Shown piece by piece: positions 55,295 to 63,419 of a DNA stretch of 64,000 nucleotides. The position numbers and the translations under genes are program-made. The stretch is taken from NCBI GenBank assembly GCA_041391385.1, contig JAWKOD010000002.1, positions 620,001 to 684,000 of the forward strand. Reading direction: 5' to 3'. Below the pieces are notes generated by a model that saw nothing but the letters and a program-made list of their open reading frames with translations, searched no databases and was not told the DNA's origin. Position 1 is the stretch's first letter. Each line of letters opens with the position of its first letter. The DNA is from CANIGN01 sp041391385 (lineage in GTDB: Bacteria; Bdellovibrionota; UBA2428).

Positions 55295-56014
55295 TTAGAT
55301 GGGTGGAACATCGTTGTCCGTATCATCTTCTGGCTCAGCTGGTTGGTTGCAGGTTTTGGAGTATTCTTTGATTTTTGCTTTGTATTCTCCAAGACAACCA
55401 TCAAGAGGGTATCCGGGCCCTTTATCTTTTGGTCTATTTTTTTGAATATAAGCTAATTCTCTTCTAAGTGTTTTAACTTCACCACAGTTTACCTTTCCAT
55501 TGAGGTTTACCATACTAAAAAGCTTTTCCATAAATTGAATGTTTTTTCGCTGATCAGGAGAATTCTGATTATTTTGATTTCTAGCTGCTTGAGTGCAAAC
55601 TCGTCTATAATCACTTTTCTCACTTGTCTCCTGACCAAAGATTTCTACAAAATAAGTACAAGAATGTTCAGAGTACAATTCTTTTAATTTACTAACAAAT
55701 TCTCCTGCACAACCGTCAATGCCTCCTCGTGATCTATCTTTTCTAATCTTGTTGTACTGAATTTGAATGTTTTGAATAATTCCACAATTCATAGGTTTAA
55801 TCGCAAAAAGTCTTTCAAGGGTATTGATGTTTTCTTGTTGTGTGTCCGTAGTTGGCCTATTCTGATTTCGCTCTGATTTCTTACATACCACGCCTTCATC
55901 AGGCACAGTCGTCTCCTTCTCTTGAGTGGCAAAAGAAAAGCTTCTTGCGCCTGCAAAAGGAGAAATTAGCAAAGCTAGTAGATAAAAGGAATACAGAAAA
56001 CATGGCTTCTTCAT
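55295..56014 (-). CDS. Exported protein with tandem cysteine repeat
   Basis: A 239-residue protein with a signal peptide (FYLLALLISPFAGA). It contains two copies of a roughly 80-residue module, beginning VVCKKSERNQNRP and RVCTQAARNQNNQ. Each continues with an NIxxxExLF helix, an NCGxxxxxxxxxxxIxK segment, a GxxDGCxGE motif and a final SxTC-type cysteine. Four cysteines per copy suggest two disulfides each. An acidic tail (EPEDDTDNDVPP) ends it. I know no family for it. It is the last gene of a long minus-strand series and converges with copA. Confidence 0.7.
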   Translation of the reverse strand: MKKPCFLYSFYLLALLISPFAGARSFSFATQEKETTVPDEGVVCKKSERNQNRPTTDTQQENINTLERLFAIKPMNCGIIQNIQIQYNKIRKDRSRGGIDGCAGEFVSKLKELYSEHSCTYFVEIFGQETSEKSDYRRVCTQAARNQNNQNSPDQRKNIQFMEKLFSMVNLNGKVNCGEVKTLRRELAYIQKNRPKDKGPGYPLDGCLGEYKAKIKEYSKTCNQPAEPEDDTDNDVPPI

Positions 56015-56058
56015 CTAAGATCTAGGATATCCCACAAGTAATATTAACAGTTTTAAAT

Positions 56059-56505
56059 TTATGTAAAGATTTTGGCGAGCTCTTTAAACTTTGCAAACAT
56101 GCTTGCGGCACCGTTTGTTCGGTTAGGCGAGAGGTTTTGAATAAGGCCACTTTCCATAAGGATGTTCGTTGGATGCTCAGCTATTTCAGTAGGGCTTTTC
56201 CCAGAAAATAGTTTTACCAAAAGCCCCGCAAGTCCCTTAACAAAGAGCGAATCACTATCCGCCGAAAAAATAAGAGTCTCATTTTCTTTTTTAGCAACGA
56301 GCCAAACTTGAGAGACACAGCCTTTGACCTTAAATTCATCGCGCTTAAACTCGTCTGCAAGTGGCGCTAGATCTGTGCCCATATCAATGATGTAACTATA
56401 GCGCTCTTTCCAGTCAGCAAAGGTATTGAGATCCTCAAGAAGGGCTTTTTCCCGTTCAGCGAGACTTAACTTTTTCCAATCGTTATTTTTATTGGCCTGA
56501 TCCAC
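56059..56505 (-). CDS. sufE: SufE-family cysteine desulfurase activator
   Basis: A 148-residue protein with the active Cys in FKVKGCVSQVWLVA, flanked by the family pattern of an N-terminal amphipathic helix and a GLAGLLVKLFSGKSP segment. It accepts persulfide from SufS and passes it to the SufBCD scaffold for iron-sulfur clusters. It starts with GTG. No other suf gene is in the window. It lies 17 nt downstream of the stomatin-like gene. Confidence 0.93.
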   Translation of the reverse strand: MDQANKNNDWKKLSLAEREKALLEDLNTFADWKERYSYIIDMGTDLAPLADEFKRDEFKVKGCVSQVWLVAKKENETLIFSADSDSLFVKGLAGLLVKLFSGKSPTEIAEHPTNILMESGLIQNLSPNRTNGAASMFAKFKELAKIFT

Positions 56506-56522
56506 TGCCGGGGAGAATACAC

Positions 56523-57476
56523 CTATTTTTTCGGGTTCAAAAGCTCTTTAATGCTTCCAAGTGCTCCTAAAGCTGTAGAGGATTCATAAGGAATAAAGAC
56601 CTTATCGCCTTTTTCGGCCACAAAATTTCCAAATTCCTTAATGTATTCACTTGCTACAAGGTATTGGGCTGTGAGCTCTGGTGAGTTAAGCGCAGATTTA
56701 ATTTCTTCAAGAGCTTTTTTCTTAGCTTGAGCGACTTTAAGAAGAGCGTCTGCCTCACCTTCAGCTCTTCTAATCTGAGCTTCTCTATCACCTTCTGCAA
56801 GGTTAATTTGCTCGGCCTTAACACCTTCAGAGCGGAAAATAAGAGCTTGTTTGTCGCCTTCAGCAACAAGAACTTTTGCACGTCTTTCTCGTTCCGCTTG
56901 CATTTGTTTTTCCATGGCGGTTTGAATTTCGCGAGGAGGCGATATGTTTTTTAGTTCTACGCGATTTACTTTAAGACCCCACTTCTCGGTGGCGTCATCG
57001 AGTACAGATTTTAATTTTGAGTTGATGACATCTCTAGAAGCAAGAGTTTGGTCGAGATCCATTTCGCCAATAACGTTTCTTAGGCTTGTTTGGGCCAATT
57101 GCGCGACGGCGATAGGAAGATTCTGAATCTCGTATGAGGCTTTAAATGCATCGATAATTTGAACATACATAATGGCATCGATATGAATAGACACGTTATC
57201 TCGAGTAATTACGGCTTGCTCGGGGACATCGAGAACGGTTTCACGCGTATCAATGCGAGTAGTGAGTTCTATGATTCCGTTAAAGATCCAATACATGTCG
57301 CGAGGTCGTTCAATAAAAGGGATAAGCAATTGAAAACCTGCTTTGAGAGTTCGGTCGTAGTTTCCTAAACGCTCGATAAGAATGACCTCACTTTGCTGAA
57401 CAATCACAAAAAACTTTAAAACAACTATGACCGCGAAAACTGCGAGAAAAATGAGGACAATTGCAAAACCTGACAT
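56523..57476 (-). CDS. SPFH/stomatin-family membrane protein (QmcA/YbbK type)
   Basis: 317 residues. An N-terminal membrane anchor (VLIFLAVFAVIVVLKFFVIV) is followed by an SPFH/PHB domain (about 25-190, with QSEVILIERLGNYDRTLKAG and YVQIIDAFKASYEI) and an Ala/Glu-rich coiled coil. It oligomerises in membrane microdomains and may control FtsH-type proteases. It follows an NfeD-domain gene by 3 nt; the stomatin-NfeD pairing is a known partnership that supports both calls. Confidence 0.92.
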   Translation of the reverse strand: MSGFAIVLIFLAVFAVIVVLKFFVIVQQSEVILIERLGNYDRTLKAGFQLLIPFIERPRDMYWIFNGIIELTTRIDTRETVLDVPEQAVITRDNVSIHIDAIMYVQIIDAFKASYEIQNLPIAVAQLAQTSLRNVIGEMDLDQTLASRDVINSKLKSVLDDATEKWGLKVNRVELKNISPPREIQTAMEKQMQAERERRAKVLVAEGDKQALIFRSEGVKAEQINLAEGDREAQIRRAEGEADALLKVAQAKKKALEEIKSALNSPELTAQYLVASEYIKEFGNFVAEKGDKVFIPYESSTALGALGSIKELLNPKK

Positions 57477-57479
57477 AAA

Positions 57480-57896
57480 TTAAACCTTCCTTACAAAAAT
57501 CTGAGTACCTTCAACATGATCAATAACAACTTTGCTCCCTTTGGGGAGTGCTTCAGCAGGGAGTCCTTCAACTTTCCAACTGTCACCGTAAACTTTTACG
57601 TATCCACGTTCACCTGCGGGAATTTCATCTTCTACAATACCTTGCTTGCCAATGAGGCCATCAAAATTAGTGGGTGTTGTGGTTTTAGAGCTTTTTTTGA
57701 AGAGCTTTCTGAGTCCAAAAAAACAAAGTGGGGCTAAAATGGCGAGGGCAATAAGGGTAACTTCTAGGGTAGGTACAAAGAAAGCCACGATGGCTGTAAA
57801 AATAAAAGCGATCCCAATCGGTAGTAGAACAAATCCAGGAAGGGCGACTTCAAGAATTAAAAGTACGATGCCAATAATGGCGTAAGTTGTGGCCAT
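57480..57896 (-). CDS. NfeD-like membrane protein
   Basis: 138 residues with three or four transmembrane helices (YAIIGIVLLILEVALPGFVL, IGIAFIFTAIVAFF, LIALAILAPLCFFGL) and a C-terminal OB-fold domain (GLIGKQGIVEDEIPAGERGY, VIDHVEGTQIFV). This is the short NfeD form without a ClpP-like protease domain. It partners stomatin-family proteins and is directly upstream of one. A 59-nt gap separates it from panD. Confidence 0.9.
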   Translation of the reverse strand: MATTYAIIGIVLLILEVALPGFVLLPIGIAFIFTAIVAFFVPTLEVTLIALAILAPLCFFGLRKLFKKSSKTTTPTNFDGLIGKQGIVEDEIPAGERGYVKVYGDSWKVEGLPAEALPKGSKVVIDHVEGTQIFVRKV

Positions 57897-57955
57897 GCGG
57901 ACATTTTAGTGACTGATAAGAGCCTTTGTCTAGGCATTCACTAGGAATATACGAT

Positions 57956-58303
57956 TTAGAGGCTTTTGGGGTTATTGTCTTGATCTACAAAGACGACTGT
58001 GGCTTTGTGCTTGGCGATTTCGTCTTCTTCGTAATCTGCATAGTTGACGATAATAACGATGTCTCCCGGGTGAGCAAGTCTTGCAGCTGCGCCATTAAGG
58101 CAGATTTGGCCCCTTTTTCCAGGAATAACATAGGTGTGTAAACGTTCCCCATTGTTGCAATTGTAAATATCAACTTGCTCGTAGGGGACAAGATTTGCGG
58201 CTTCGATAAGACGCGTGTCGATAGCGATAGAGCCCTCGTAGTTTAAGTCAGCTTCGGTAACAGTGGCTCGGTGAATTTTAGAACGCATCAGACGTCGTCT
58301 CAT
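57956..58303 (-). CDS. panD: Aspartate 1-decarboxylase (pyruvoyl-dependent)
   Basis: A 115-residue proenzyme that makes beta-alanine from aspartate for pantothenate. Self-cleavage occurs in LNYEGSIAID between Gly and Ser, producing the pyruvoyl group. NGERLHTYVI and CLNGAAARLAHPGDIVIIV are family motifs. I start it at ATG 58303 (MRRRLMRSKIHRATV) because AAAGGA lies just upstream; longer in-frame extensions run into coaX and are implausible. It overlaps the end of coaX by 26 nt. Confidence 0.95.
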   Translation of the reverse strand: MRRRLMRSKIHRATVTEADLNYEGSIAIDTRLIEAANLVPYEQVDIYNCNNGERLHTYVIPGKRGQICLNGAAARLAHPGDIVIIVNYADYEEDEIAKHKATVVFVDQDNNPKSL

Positions 58304-59111
58304 ATTTATTCCTTTCGTGTGAACTTGCAGAATTAATGTGCGATGAGTTGAGCTCAAGAGCAAATTTGAGTCCTTGCAATATAAGACCTGGAACCCAGTA
58401 ATGGAAAATTCCTTGATCTTCGTAAATTTTAGAAAAACCACCTGTGCCAATTACGTAAAGTTCTTCATTGGCAAAGTGTTCTTGTTTAATGCGTGAAATG
58501 AGTCCTTCAAGGAGGCATAGGTTACCGAGATACAATCCGGATTGAATATTTTCTATAGTTGATCTGGCAACAACTTCAAAAGATTTAGTGATTTCAACTT
58601 TGGGGAGCTTGGAGGTGCCCCACTCAAGACTTTCCATCATAAGGCGAAGTCCGGGGAGGATGAGGCCACCGAGGTATTCTCTTTTTTTGTTTACAACACA
58701 AAAGGTAGTGGCGGTTCCGAGATCAACAATCACTAAGTTTTTGTCGGGGTAAAGCTGTGTGCCCGCTATTGAGTTGGCTATGCGGTCAGCTCCAACTTCT
58801 TGAGGGTTGCGGTATTTGATGTTGAGTCCGGTTTTAACTCCTGTTCTCAACACAAAGGGGCGAATGTTGAAGTACTTCATGCAGGCACTTGCAACAGAGT
58901 GCATGAGGTCGGGCACAACAGAACACATTACAATGCGTTCAATCAGTGCAGGGTCAATGTTGTTTTCGCGAAGCACAGCTTTAAAGTAAATACCCGCCTC
59001 GTCGCTACTTAAAATTTGATTGTGAGATTTTCGAAACTGTAAGAGAAGCTCTTTGTCTTGAAAGACTCCTCCAAAGATTTGGCTATTGCCAATGTCGAGT
59101 GTAAGTACCAC
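58278..59111 (-). CDS. coaX: Type III pantothenate kinase
   Basis: 277 residues. It phosphorylates pantothenate, the first committed step to CoA. The ASKHA-fold motifs are LTLDIGNSQIFGGVF, EVGADRIANS and VIVDLGTATTFCVV, with GLILPGLRLMMESL later. Start is GTG 59111, 4 nt after panC. The C-terminal 20 residues, rich in Ser, Asn and Lys, overlap the start of panD, so the real conserved domain ends earlier. Confidence 0.95.
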   Translation of the reverse strand: MVLTLDIGNSQIFGGVFQDKELLLQFRKSHNQILSSDEAGIYFKAVLRENNIDPALIERIVMCSVVPDLMHSVASACMKYFNIRPFVLRTGVKTGLNIKYRNPQEVGADRIANSIAGTQLYPDKNLVIVDLGTATTFCVVNKKREYLGGLILPGLRLMMESLEWGTSKLPKVEITKSFEVVARSTIENIQSGLYLGNLCLLEGLISRIKQEHFANEELYVIGTGGFSKIYEDQGIFHYWVPGLILQGLKFALELNSSHINSASSHERNKYETTSDAF

Positions 59112-59115
59112 GTTT

Positions 59116-59880
59116 CTAAATCCTCATATTGTCGATAAGTCGTACGCCCTCAACGTGGGCTGCGACAAATCGCCTTTTCCAGTGGTCTTCTACATAGTCC
59201 ACTTTAAAACCCGCTTCTAGAAGTATCTTCTGTATGGCGGCAGGGGAGTTTTTTTTATTTCTGAGAAGCTCGGGGATAATCTGTGCTTTTTCAAGAGCTT
59301 CTGCGCTGAGACGTTTGTTTCGACTGCTGAGAGCGAGTCCATTTTTTTCTCTTACAGTAGCTACAGGAACAATCTTTGATTCCAAAAACAGAGCTTTCGC
59401 CATGCCTTGGATGAGCTTGAGTTGTTGGAAGTCTTTTTCGCCAAAAAAGGCCTGAGTCGATTGTGTTAGATTGAGAAGTTTTAAAACAACAGTGAGAACT
59501 CCTGTAAAGTGTCCGGGGCGATGCTCACCACAAAGAAACTGGCTGAGATTCTCTTCGGACACTTTGTAATTAAAGTCGTCGGGGTAGAGCATCTTCTCTG
59601 TTGGTAAGAATACGGCGTCGACATTTGCGGCTTTTAAAAGAGCGAGATCTTCTTTAAGTGTTTTAGGGTAGTTCTTAAGGTCTTCGACCTTGTTAAATTG
59701 CGTTGGGTTTACGAAAATACTTACAACAACTGTGGCGCAATTCTTTTGGGCTTTTTTTACAAGTTCAATATGACCAGCATGGAGCGCGCCCATGGTGGGA
59801 ACCAGGCCAACACTTTTTTTAAGCGAGCTTTGTTTTTTTCTCCAAGCTTTTAAAGAAGAAATACTTTTGAGGATTTTCAT
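59116..59880 (-). CDS. panC: Pantoate-beta-alanine ligase
   Basis: 254 residues. It joins pantoate to beta-alanine with ATP. It has VPTMGALHAGHIELVKKA with the HIGH-type element, VNPTQFNKVEDL, GEHRPGHFTGVLTVVLKL and FGEKDFQQL. The C-terminal domain is slightly shorter than in many relatives (usually 270-290 residues). Placed 5 nt after panB and before coaX in one operon. Confidence 0.95.
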   Translation of the reverse strand: MKILKSISSLKAWRKKQSSLKKSVGLVPTMGALHAGHIELVKKAQKNCATVVVSIFVNPTQFNKVEDLKNYPKTLKEDLALLKAANVDAVFLPTEKMLYPDDFNYKVSEENLSQFLCGEHRPGHFTGVLTVVLKLLNLTQSTQAFFGEKDFQQLKLIQGMAKALFLESKIVPVATVREKNGLALSSRNKRLSAEALEKAQIIPELLRNKKNSPAAIQKILLEAGFKVDYVEDHWKRRFVAAHVEGVRLIDNMRI

Positions 59881-59885
59881 GCTAC

Positions 59886-60698
59886 TTACTCAAAACTTTC
59901 GTCCATATTGGGAAAGTCTTTGGATTGTGTCGCTGTAGAAAATGCTTCGAGGGCTTCTTTTATCCAGCTCTCGCCGTCAGCAAATTTGCGAACAAATTTG
60001 AATTTATTTCCACTGAGTCCAAGTAAGTCTTGAAGTACGAGCACTTGGCCATCGCAGTGAGGGCCTGCGCCAATGCCAATGGTGGGAATAGAGAGCTCTT
60101 GAGTGATCTTTTGAGCAAGTGCTGTGGGTACGCACTCTAAGACAACTGAAAAGGCGCCTAATTCCTGAAGCTCAAGGGCATCTTCAAGAAGCTGCTTGGC
60201 AATGACTTCGCTTCGTCCTTGGATTTTGTAACCTCCAAGTCCGTGCACACTCTGCGGAGTAAGCCCGAGGTGTCCCATGACGGGAACTCCAGAGCCAACA
60301 ATATTTTTTACAATATCTTCATGTCCGCGCAGTCCCTCAAGTTTTACTGCATGTGCCCCGGCCTTCATGAGGACTTCGACCGAGTTCATGGCTTCTGTGA
60401 TGCCTTTGCGATAACTCAAGAAGGGCATGTCTCCGATGAGAAACTTTCCTTTGCTAGTTTTATTGTTCACTGCCATTTGAACTCCACGCGATACAGCGGC
60501 TACGTGCGAGGCAATGCTTTCAGAATCAATGGGAAGTGTGCTGTCAAAACCGTGCATAACCATAGCGGCGCTGTCGCCAATGAGAATTGAGTCGACAGTC
60601 GTTTCGGCAATGATGCGAGCACTCCACGCGTCGTAGCAGGTTGTCATGGTTATTTTTTTGTTTTGAGTTTTTCGTTGGGACCAATCTTGAATTTTCAT
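59886..60698 (-). CDS. panB: 3-methyl-2-oxobutanoate hydroxymethyltransferase
   Basis: 270 residues, (beta/alpha)8 enzyme forming ketopantoate from 2-oxoisovalerate and methylene-tetrahydrofolate. Motifs are TTCYDAWSARI, LIGDSAAMVMHGFD, VKLEGL, GHLGLTPQSVHGLGGYKIQG and IGIGAGPHCDGQVLV. The start ATG overlaps the stop of the upstream DUF2520-like gene by 1 nt (TAATG), so translation is coupled. Confidence 0.96.
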   Translation of the reverse strand: MKIQDWSQRKTQNKKITMTTCYDAWSARIIAETTVDSILIGDSAAMVMHGFDSTLPIDSESIASHVAAVSRGVQMAVNNKTSKGKFLIGDMPFLSYRKGITEAMNSVEVLMKAGAHAVKLEGLRGHEDIVKNIVGSGVPVMGHLGLTPQSVHGLGGYKIQGRSEVIAKQLLEDALELQELGAFSVVLECVPTALAQKITQELSIPTIGIGAGPHCDGQVLVLQDLLGLSGNKFKFVRKFADGESWIKEALEAFSTATQSKDFPNMDESFE

Positions 60699-61471
60699 TA
60701 TTTTAAATACTCCGTGTGGCTATGTGTCTGAGTAAAAGTTTCGACAAAGGCTTTATAAATACTTTGCAGCTCAGGGCATGCTTTTAGCGCTGCAATGTTT
60801 TTTTCTAAAGTGGGCGTGTCGTTTCGGGCCAATGGTCCCGTTACAGAAGTGCTTGGGTTAGCGACTACGTTTTGAGTAAACAGCTTGAAGTAAGATTGAG
60901 CTGCTGAGTTGGAAACACCTAATTTTTTCATTTCTTTAAAAAAAGCATTCCAAAGAATTGCAGAAAAGTTGCCGCCCACAACACAAAGTGCGTGATAAAG
61001 TTGCATCTCTTGCGGGGAGAGTTCTTTGTAGGAATTTTTTAAAAAGGGCAGGGCCTCTCTAAAGAGACTTTCGGGGTGAGGGCCATGGAATTGAATTTCT
61101 TCGAAGTTGATTTTTTGATCCTTGTTAAACATCCCCAGTGGGTGAAATCCTAAAATGCGAGAGTCATTTAGTGTCGCTGAAAAATGAATAAGCGTTTTGT
61201 TTTTTAAAAGTTCTGAGTGGTCGTCGACAAAAGAATGAATGGCCTTGTCGGGAATAAGTAAAACGACCCGCGTAGCTTTTTGAGTTTTAGTTATTAAATT
61301 CGAGGTTTCTTCTGTGCGATGCCACTGTGAGTGAGGAATATTAAGTGCAACAAGTGCTCGTAAAAATTGAGTCGCCATGCGACCACTACCGACTACAAGA
61401 GTCTCGTTAGGAGCATCTTTAGAGTGAACAATAGAATGAGCATCAGTGCGATGTACGTTTAAGTCTTTCAG
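60698..61471 (-). CDS. Rossmann-fold DUF2520-like protein; candidate ketopantoate reductase; start unclear
   Basis: The first ATG in frame is at 61378, but the nucleotide-binding motif VVGSGRMA begins 18 nt before it, so the protein must start further up. The frame is open to 61471 (TAA before that) without ATG, GTG or TTG, leaving a CTG or ATT start, or a lost 5' end. The C-terminal half (HALCVVGGNFSAILWNAFF ... NPSTSVTGPLARNDTPTL) matches DUF2520, a helical domain like that of 6-phosphogluconate and ketopantoate dehydrogenases. It is coupled to panB, and no classical panE is present, so it may reduce ketopantoate. The repeat cluster begins about 90 nt upstream. Confidence 0.7.
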   Translation of the reverse strand: MKDLNVHRTDAHSIVHSKDAPNETLVVGSGRMATQFLRALVALNIPHSQWHRTEETSNLITKTQKATRVVLLIPDKAIHSFVDDHSELLKNKTLIHFSATLNDSRILGFHPLGMFNKDQKINFEEIQFHGPHPESLFREALPFLKNSYKELSPQEMQLYHALCVVGGNFSAILWNAFFKEMKKLGVSNSAAQSYFKLFTQNVVANPSTSVTGPLARNDTPTLEKNIAALKACPELQSIYKAFVETFTQTHSHTEYLK

Positions 61472-61560
61472 TTAACAAATTCAGTCGCCTTCATCCCCAA
61501 CGGGAGATAGACGCCTTTCGTTGCACCCAATACTGCCCAATAACCCCCCACTTTTCAAGT

Positions 61561-61712
61561 AGGCGCCAGGGACCTTTTGAACGTTGCCCGCTACCTTTTT
61601 TACAGAGCACCAGTGTGCCGAAAAAGTAGCGTAGGCTTGCCCAAAAGGTCTCTGACGCCTTTTGGACGGAACGAAAAGGTAGCGGGCAACGTTCAAAAGG
61701 TCCCTGGCGCCT
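61561..61712. repeat. Three copies of dispersed ~40-bp repeat, two forming a perfect 39-bp inverted pair
   Basis: Copy B at 61561-61599 (plus strand) begins AGGCGCCAGGGACC and ends GCCCGCTACCTTTT. Its exact reverse complement occurs at 61674-61712. Between them, at 61621-61660 and also inverted, lies a third copy that is closer to copy A at 24278 (23 nt identical). The whole 61472-61819 gap contains no credible gene; the open frames across it are repeat-derived. A transcript through it could fold into a 39-bp hairpin with a 74-nt loop. Confidence 0.9.
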
Positions 61713-61738
61713 AAAGAATGACAAAAAAATGCCGATAT
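61712..61738 (+). promoter_or_regulatory. Candidate sigma-28 (FliA) promoter
   Basis: TAAA at 61712-61715, exactly 15 nt, then GCCGATAT at 61731-61738. This matches the FliA consensus TAAA-N15-GCCGATAA except for the last base. It points toward the secreted-protein gene at 61820 with a leader of about 75 nt. The T of TAAA is the last base of the inverted repeat. Confidence 0.5.
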
Positions 61739-61819
61739 GGGCTTTAGTGCATCGTGAAGAAGCATCTTAACGAATTCCTCACAAATAATTGATCATTTAT
61801 AGACGATAATAAAAGAGTG

Positions 61820-63268
61820 ATGGGACGTGTCTTGCCCTCTTATTGGTTAAAGTTAAAAGGAGTGAGGGTTTGTATCATTTTGTTTTATATAGCCCTTACT
61901 TCTGTCAAAGCGAGTGCTTTGTTCGGAGGTGTTGATTGCGGAAAATCAGACCTTTCAAACCTTAATAGTGTTTGTCAGGGCTTAGCCTCTCAAGCTTCAT
62001 TGAATCCTGTAATGGGACTTCGGGCTAAAAAGTGCGCTATGTGTTCTAGTGTTGTTGCAACTGCTATAGGTCAGTGTCAATCTAAACATGGTGCAGCGGC
62101 AGGTGTTGCGGCACTAAGTGCGATACAAGGTTTAGGTAGTGCACAAGCAGGTAATTTTTCTGCAGTTGAATCTCAAGCTGGGACAACTACAACTGCTGCA
62201 GGTGCTGGAACAGCTCCAACTGATTCTGCAAATTTAAATAGCGGTGGGGCATGCCAAGCTTGTGGCCCAGAGTGCATGGGTATCGTTGAGCAGATAAGAG
62301 GAAAAATGTTACGTGCTTCTGGTGATGCTGGTCTTGCTGCTGGAAACGCTGCTCAAACAGGTGCGGCTGCTGGTGGCTTGATGGAGAAAATGGGACCTGC
62401 GATAATTGGTGCGGGATTAGGTGCGGCTTTAGGTTACATGCTTGGTAAAGGTGGCGATGAGAGTTCGAGTTCTGCGGCTACCGAAGAGCCTCCTGAGTTG
62501 GCGCCTCCACCAGAATCTGGTGAAGGAGAAGTTGCATCGAGTGAATCATCTTCGAGTACGGGCGTGGGTAACTCAAGTTCATCAAGTGGAATAGACACTC
62601 CCGCAGTTGTACAAATTCCTACATCTGATCCCAATGCTGAAGGTGGTAGAGGCGATTCTGAAATCTTAGTTGCAGCAAATGACGCCATTATTGAAGGCGA
62701 TGATGGCACCTTGGCTGACAATGGTCGCGATGTCGAAGATGGTGCTGTAGTTGTTGACGACGGAAGCGGCGATGTAGCCGGTTCTACTTCGGGTGGCGGC
62801 ACGACCGGAAACGGCAGTGAAGTTGTAGACGCTGGGGGTGACCTTGGTGCTTCTAACGGTGATGAAGTTATTGTTGTCGATGACATGGCACTCGTAGGTT
62901 CTCAACGTGGATTGGCCGGTGGAATTCCATATACTCTTCCAACTTTTGGGACACCCGAAAATCCTCTTGCTGAAAAAAACGAGCAAGGTAAAGCGGGCGA
63001 AACTGTGATGATGCTCGGAGTTCCAAGCACTTCTCGCGGACTTTCAGCTACCAAAAAAGGTGGAAAAAATTCTTCGGCGGCTACATCGGCAGCTTCTAAG
63101 TCAGATACAAAAACTCCAACAGGCCAAGCGCCTTCTCGTGGAGCAGCCTCTAATTCTGATGGAGCTTCGCGCGGTTTAACAAGTGGGCAGTCGAGTAGCA
63201 TTTCTATGTTTGGTCGCTCACGTGAAGCGATTCAGGCAGATCTCCGTAAGCGCGGTTTAATTGAGTAG
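61820..63268 (+). CDS. Exported low-complexity protein with Gly-zipper segment
   Basis: 482 residues from ATG 61820 (GTG directly before it is in frame). A signal-peptide-like segment (VCIILFYIALTSVKASA) precedes a Cys-rich region (CGKSDLSNLNSVC, KKCAMCSSVV, GGACQACGPEC). At about 190-212, GPAIIGAGLGAALGYMLG is a glycine-zipper-type hydrophobic stretch that could insert in or span a membrane. The rest is Ser/Gly/Asp-rich low complexity ending in a charged helix (EAIQADLRKRGLIE). No family recognised. It lies behind a FliA-like promoter, which hints at motility- or surface-associated expression. Confidence 0.7.
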   Translation: MGRVLPSYWLKLKGVRVCIILFYIALTSVKASALFGGVDCGKSDLSNLNSVCQGLASQASLNPVMGLRAKKCAMCSSVVATAIGQCQSKHGAAAGVAALSAIQGLGSAQAGNFSAVESQAGTTTTAAGAGTAPTDSANLNSGGACQACGPECMGIVEQIRGKMLRASGDAGLAAGNAAQTGAAAGGLMEKMGPAIIGAGLGAALGYMLGKGGDESSSSAATEEPPELAPPPESGEGEVASSESSSSTGVGNSSSSSGIDTPAVVQIPTSDPNAEGGRGDSEILVAANDAIIEGDDGTLADNGRDVEDGAVVVDDGSGDVAGSTSGGGTTGNGSEVVDAGGDLGASNGDEVIVVDDMALVGSQRGLAGGIPYTLPTFGTPENPLAEKNEQGKAGETVMMLGVPSTSRGLSATKKGGKNSSAATSAASKSDTKTPTGQAPSRGAASNSDGASRGLTSGQSSSISMFGRSREAIQADLRKRGLIE

Positions 63269-63419
63269 AACTTTCTTCTATTGAGTTTTAATTTAAATCA
63301 AAGGTGTCAATTTTTTTGACGATTTTAGGCAAAAAAGTGAAAAATATTCCATAAATAGCTATCAATGTACGACGGGAGTGATCCGATGCGTATGTTAAGA
63401 TGAAGTGTAGGGGAGACTC

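Noticed and set aside
61481..61765. Two open frames of 77-94 codons across the repeat cluster
   Set aside because: They consist almost wholly of repeat copies and have no coding character; one ends in low-complexity GDEGD.
62434..62886. Antisense Ser/Pro-rich open frame opposite the low-complexity exported protein
   Set aside because: Composition mirrors the Gly/Asp/Ser codons of the plus-strand gene; no independent evidence.
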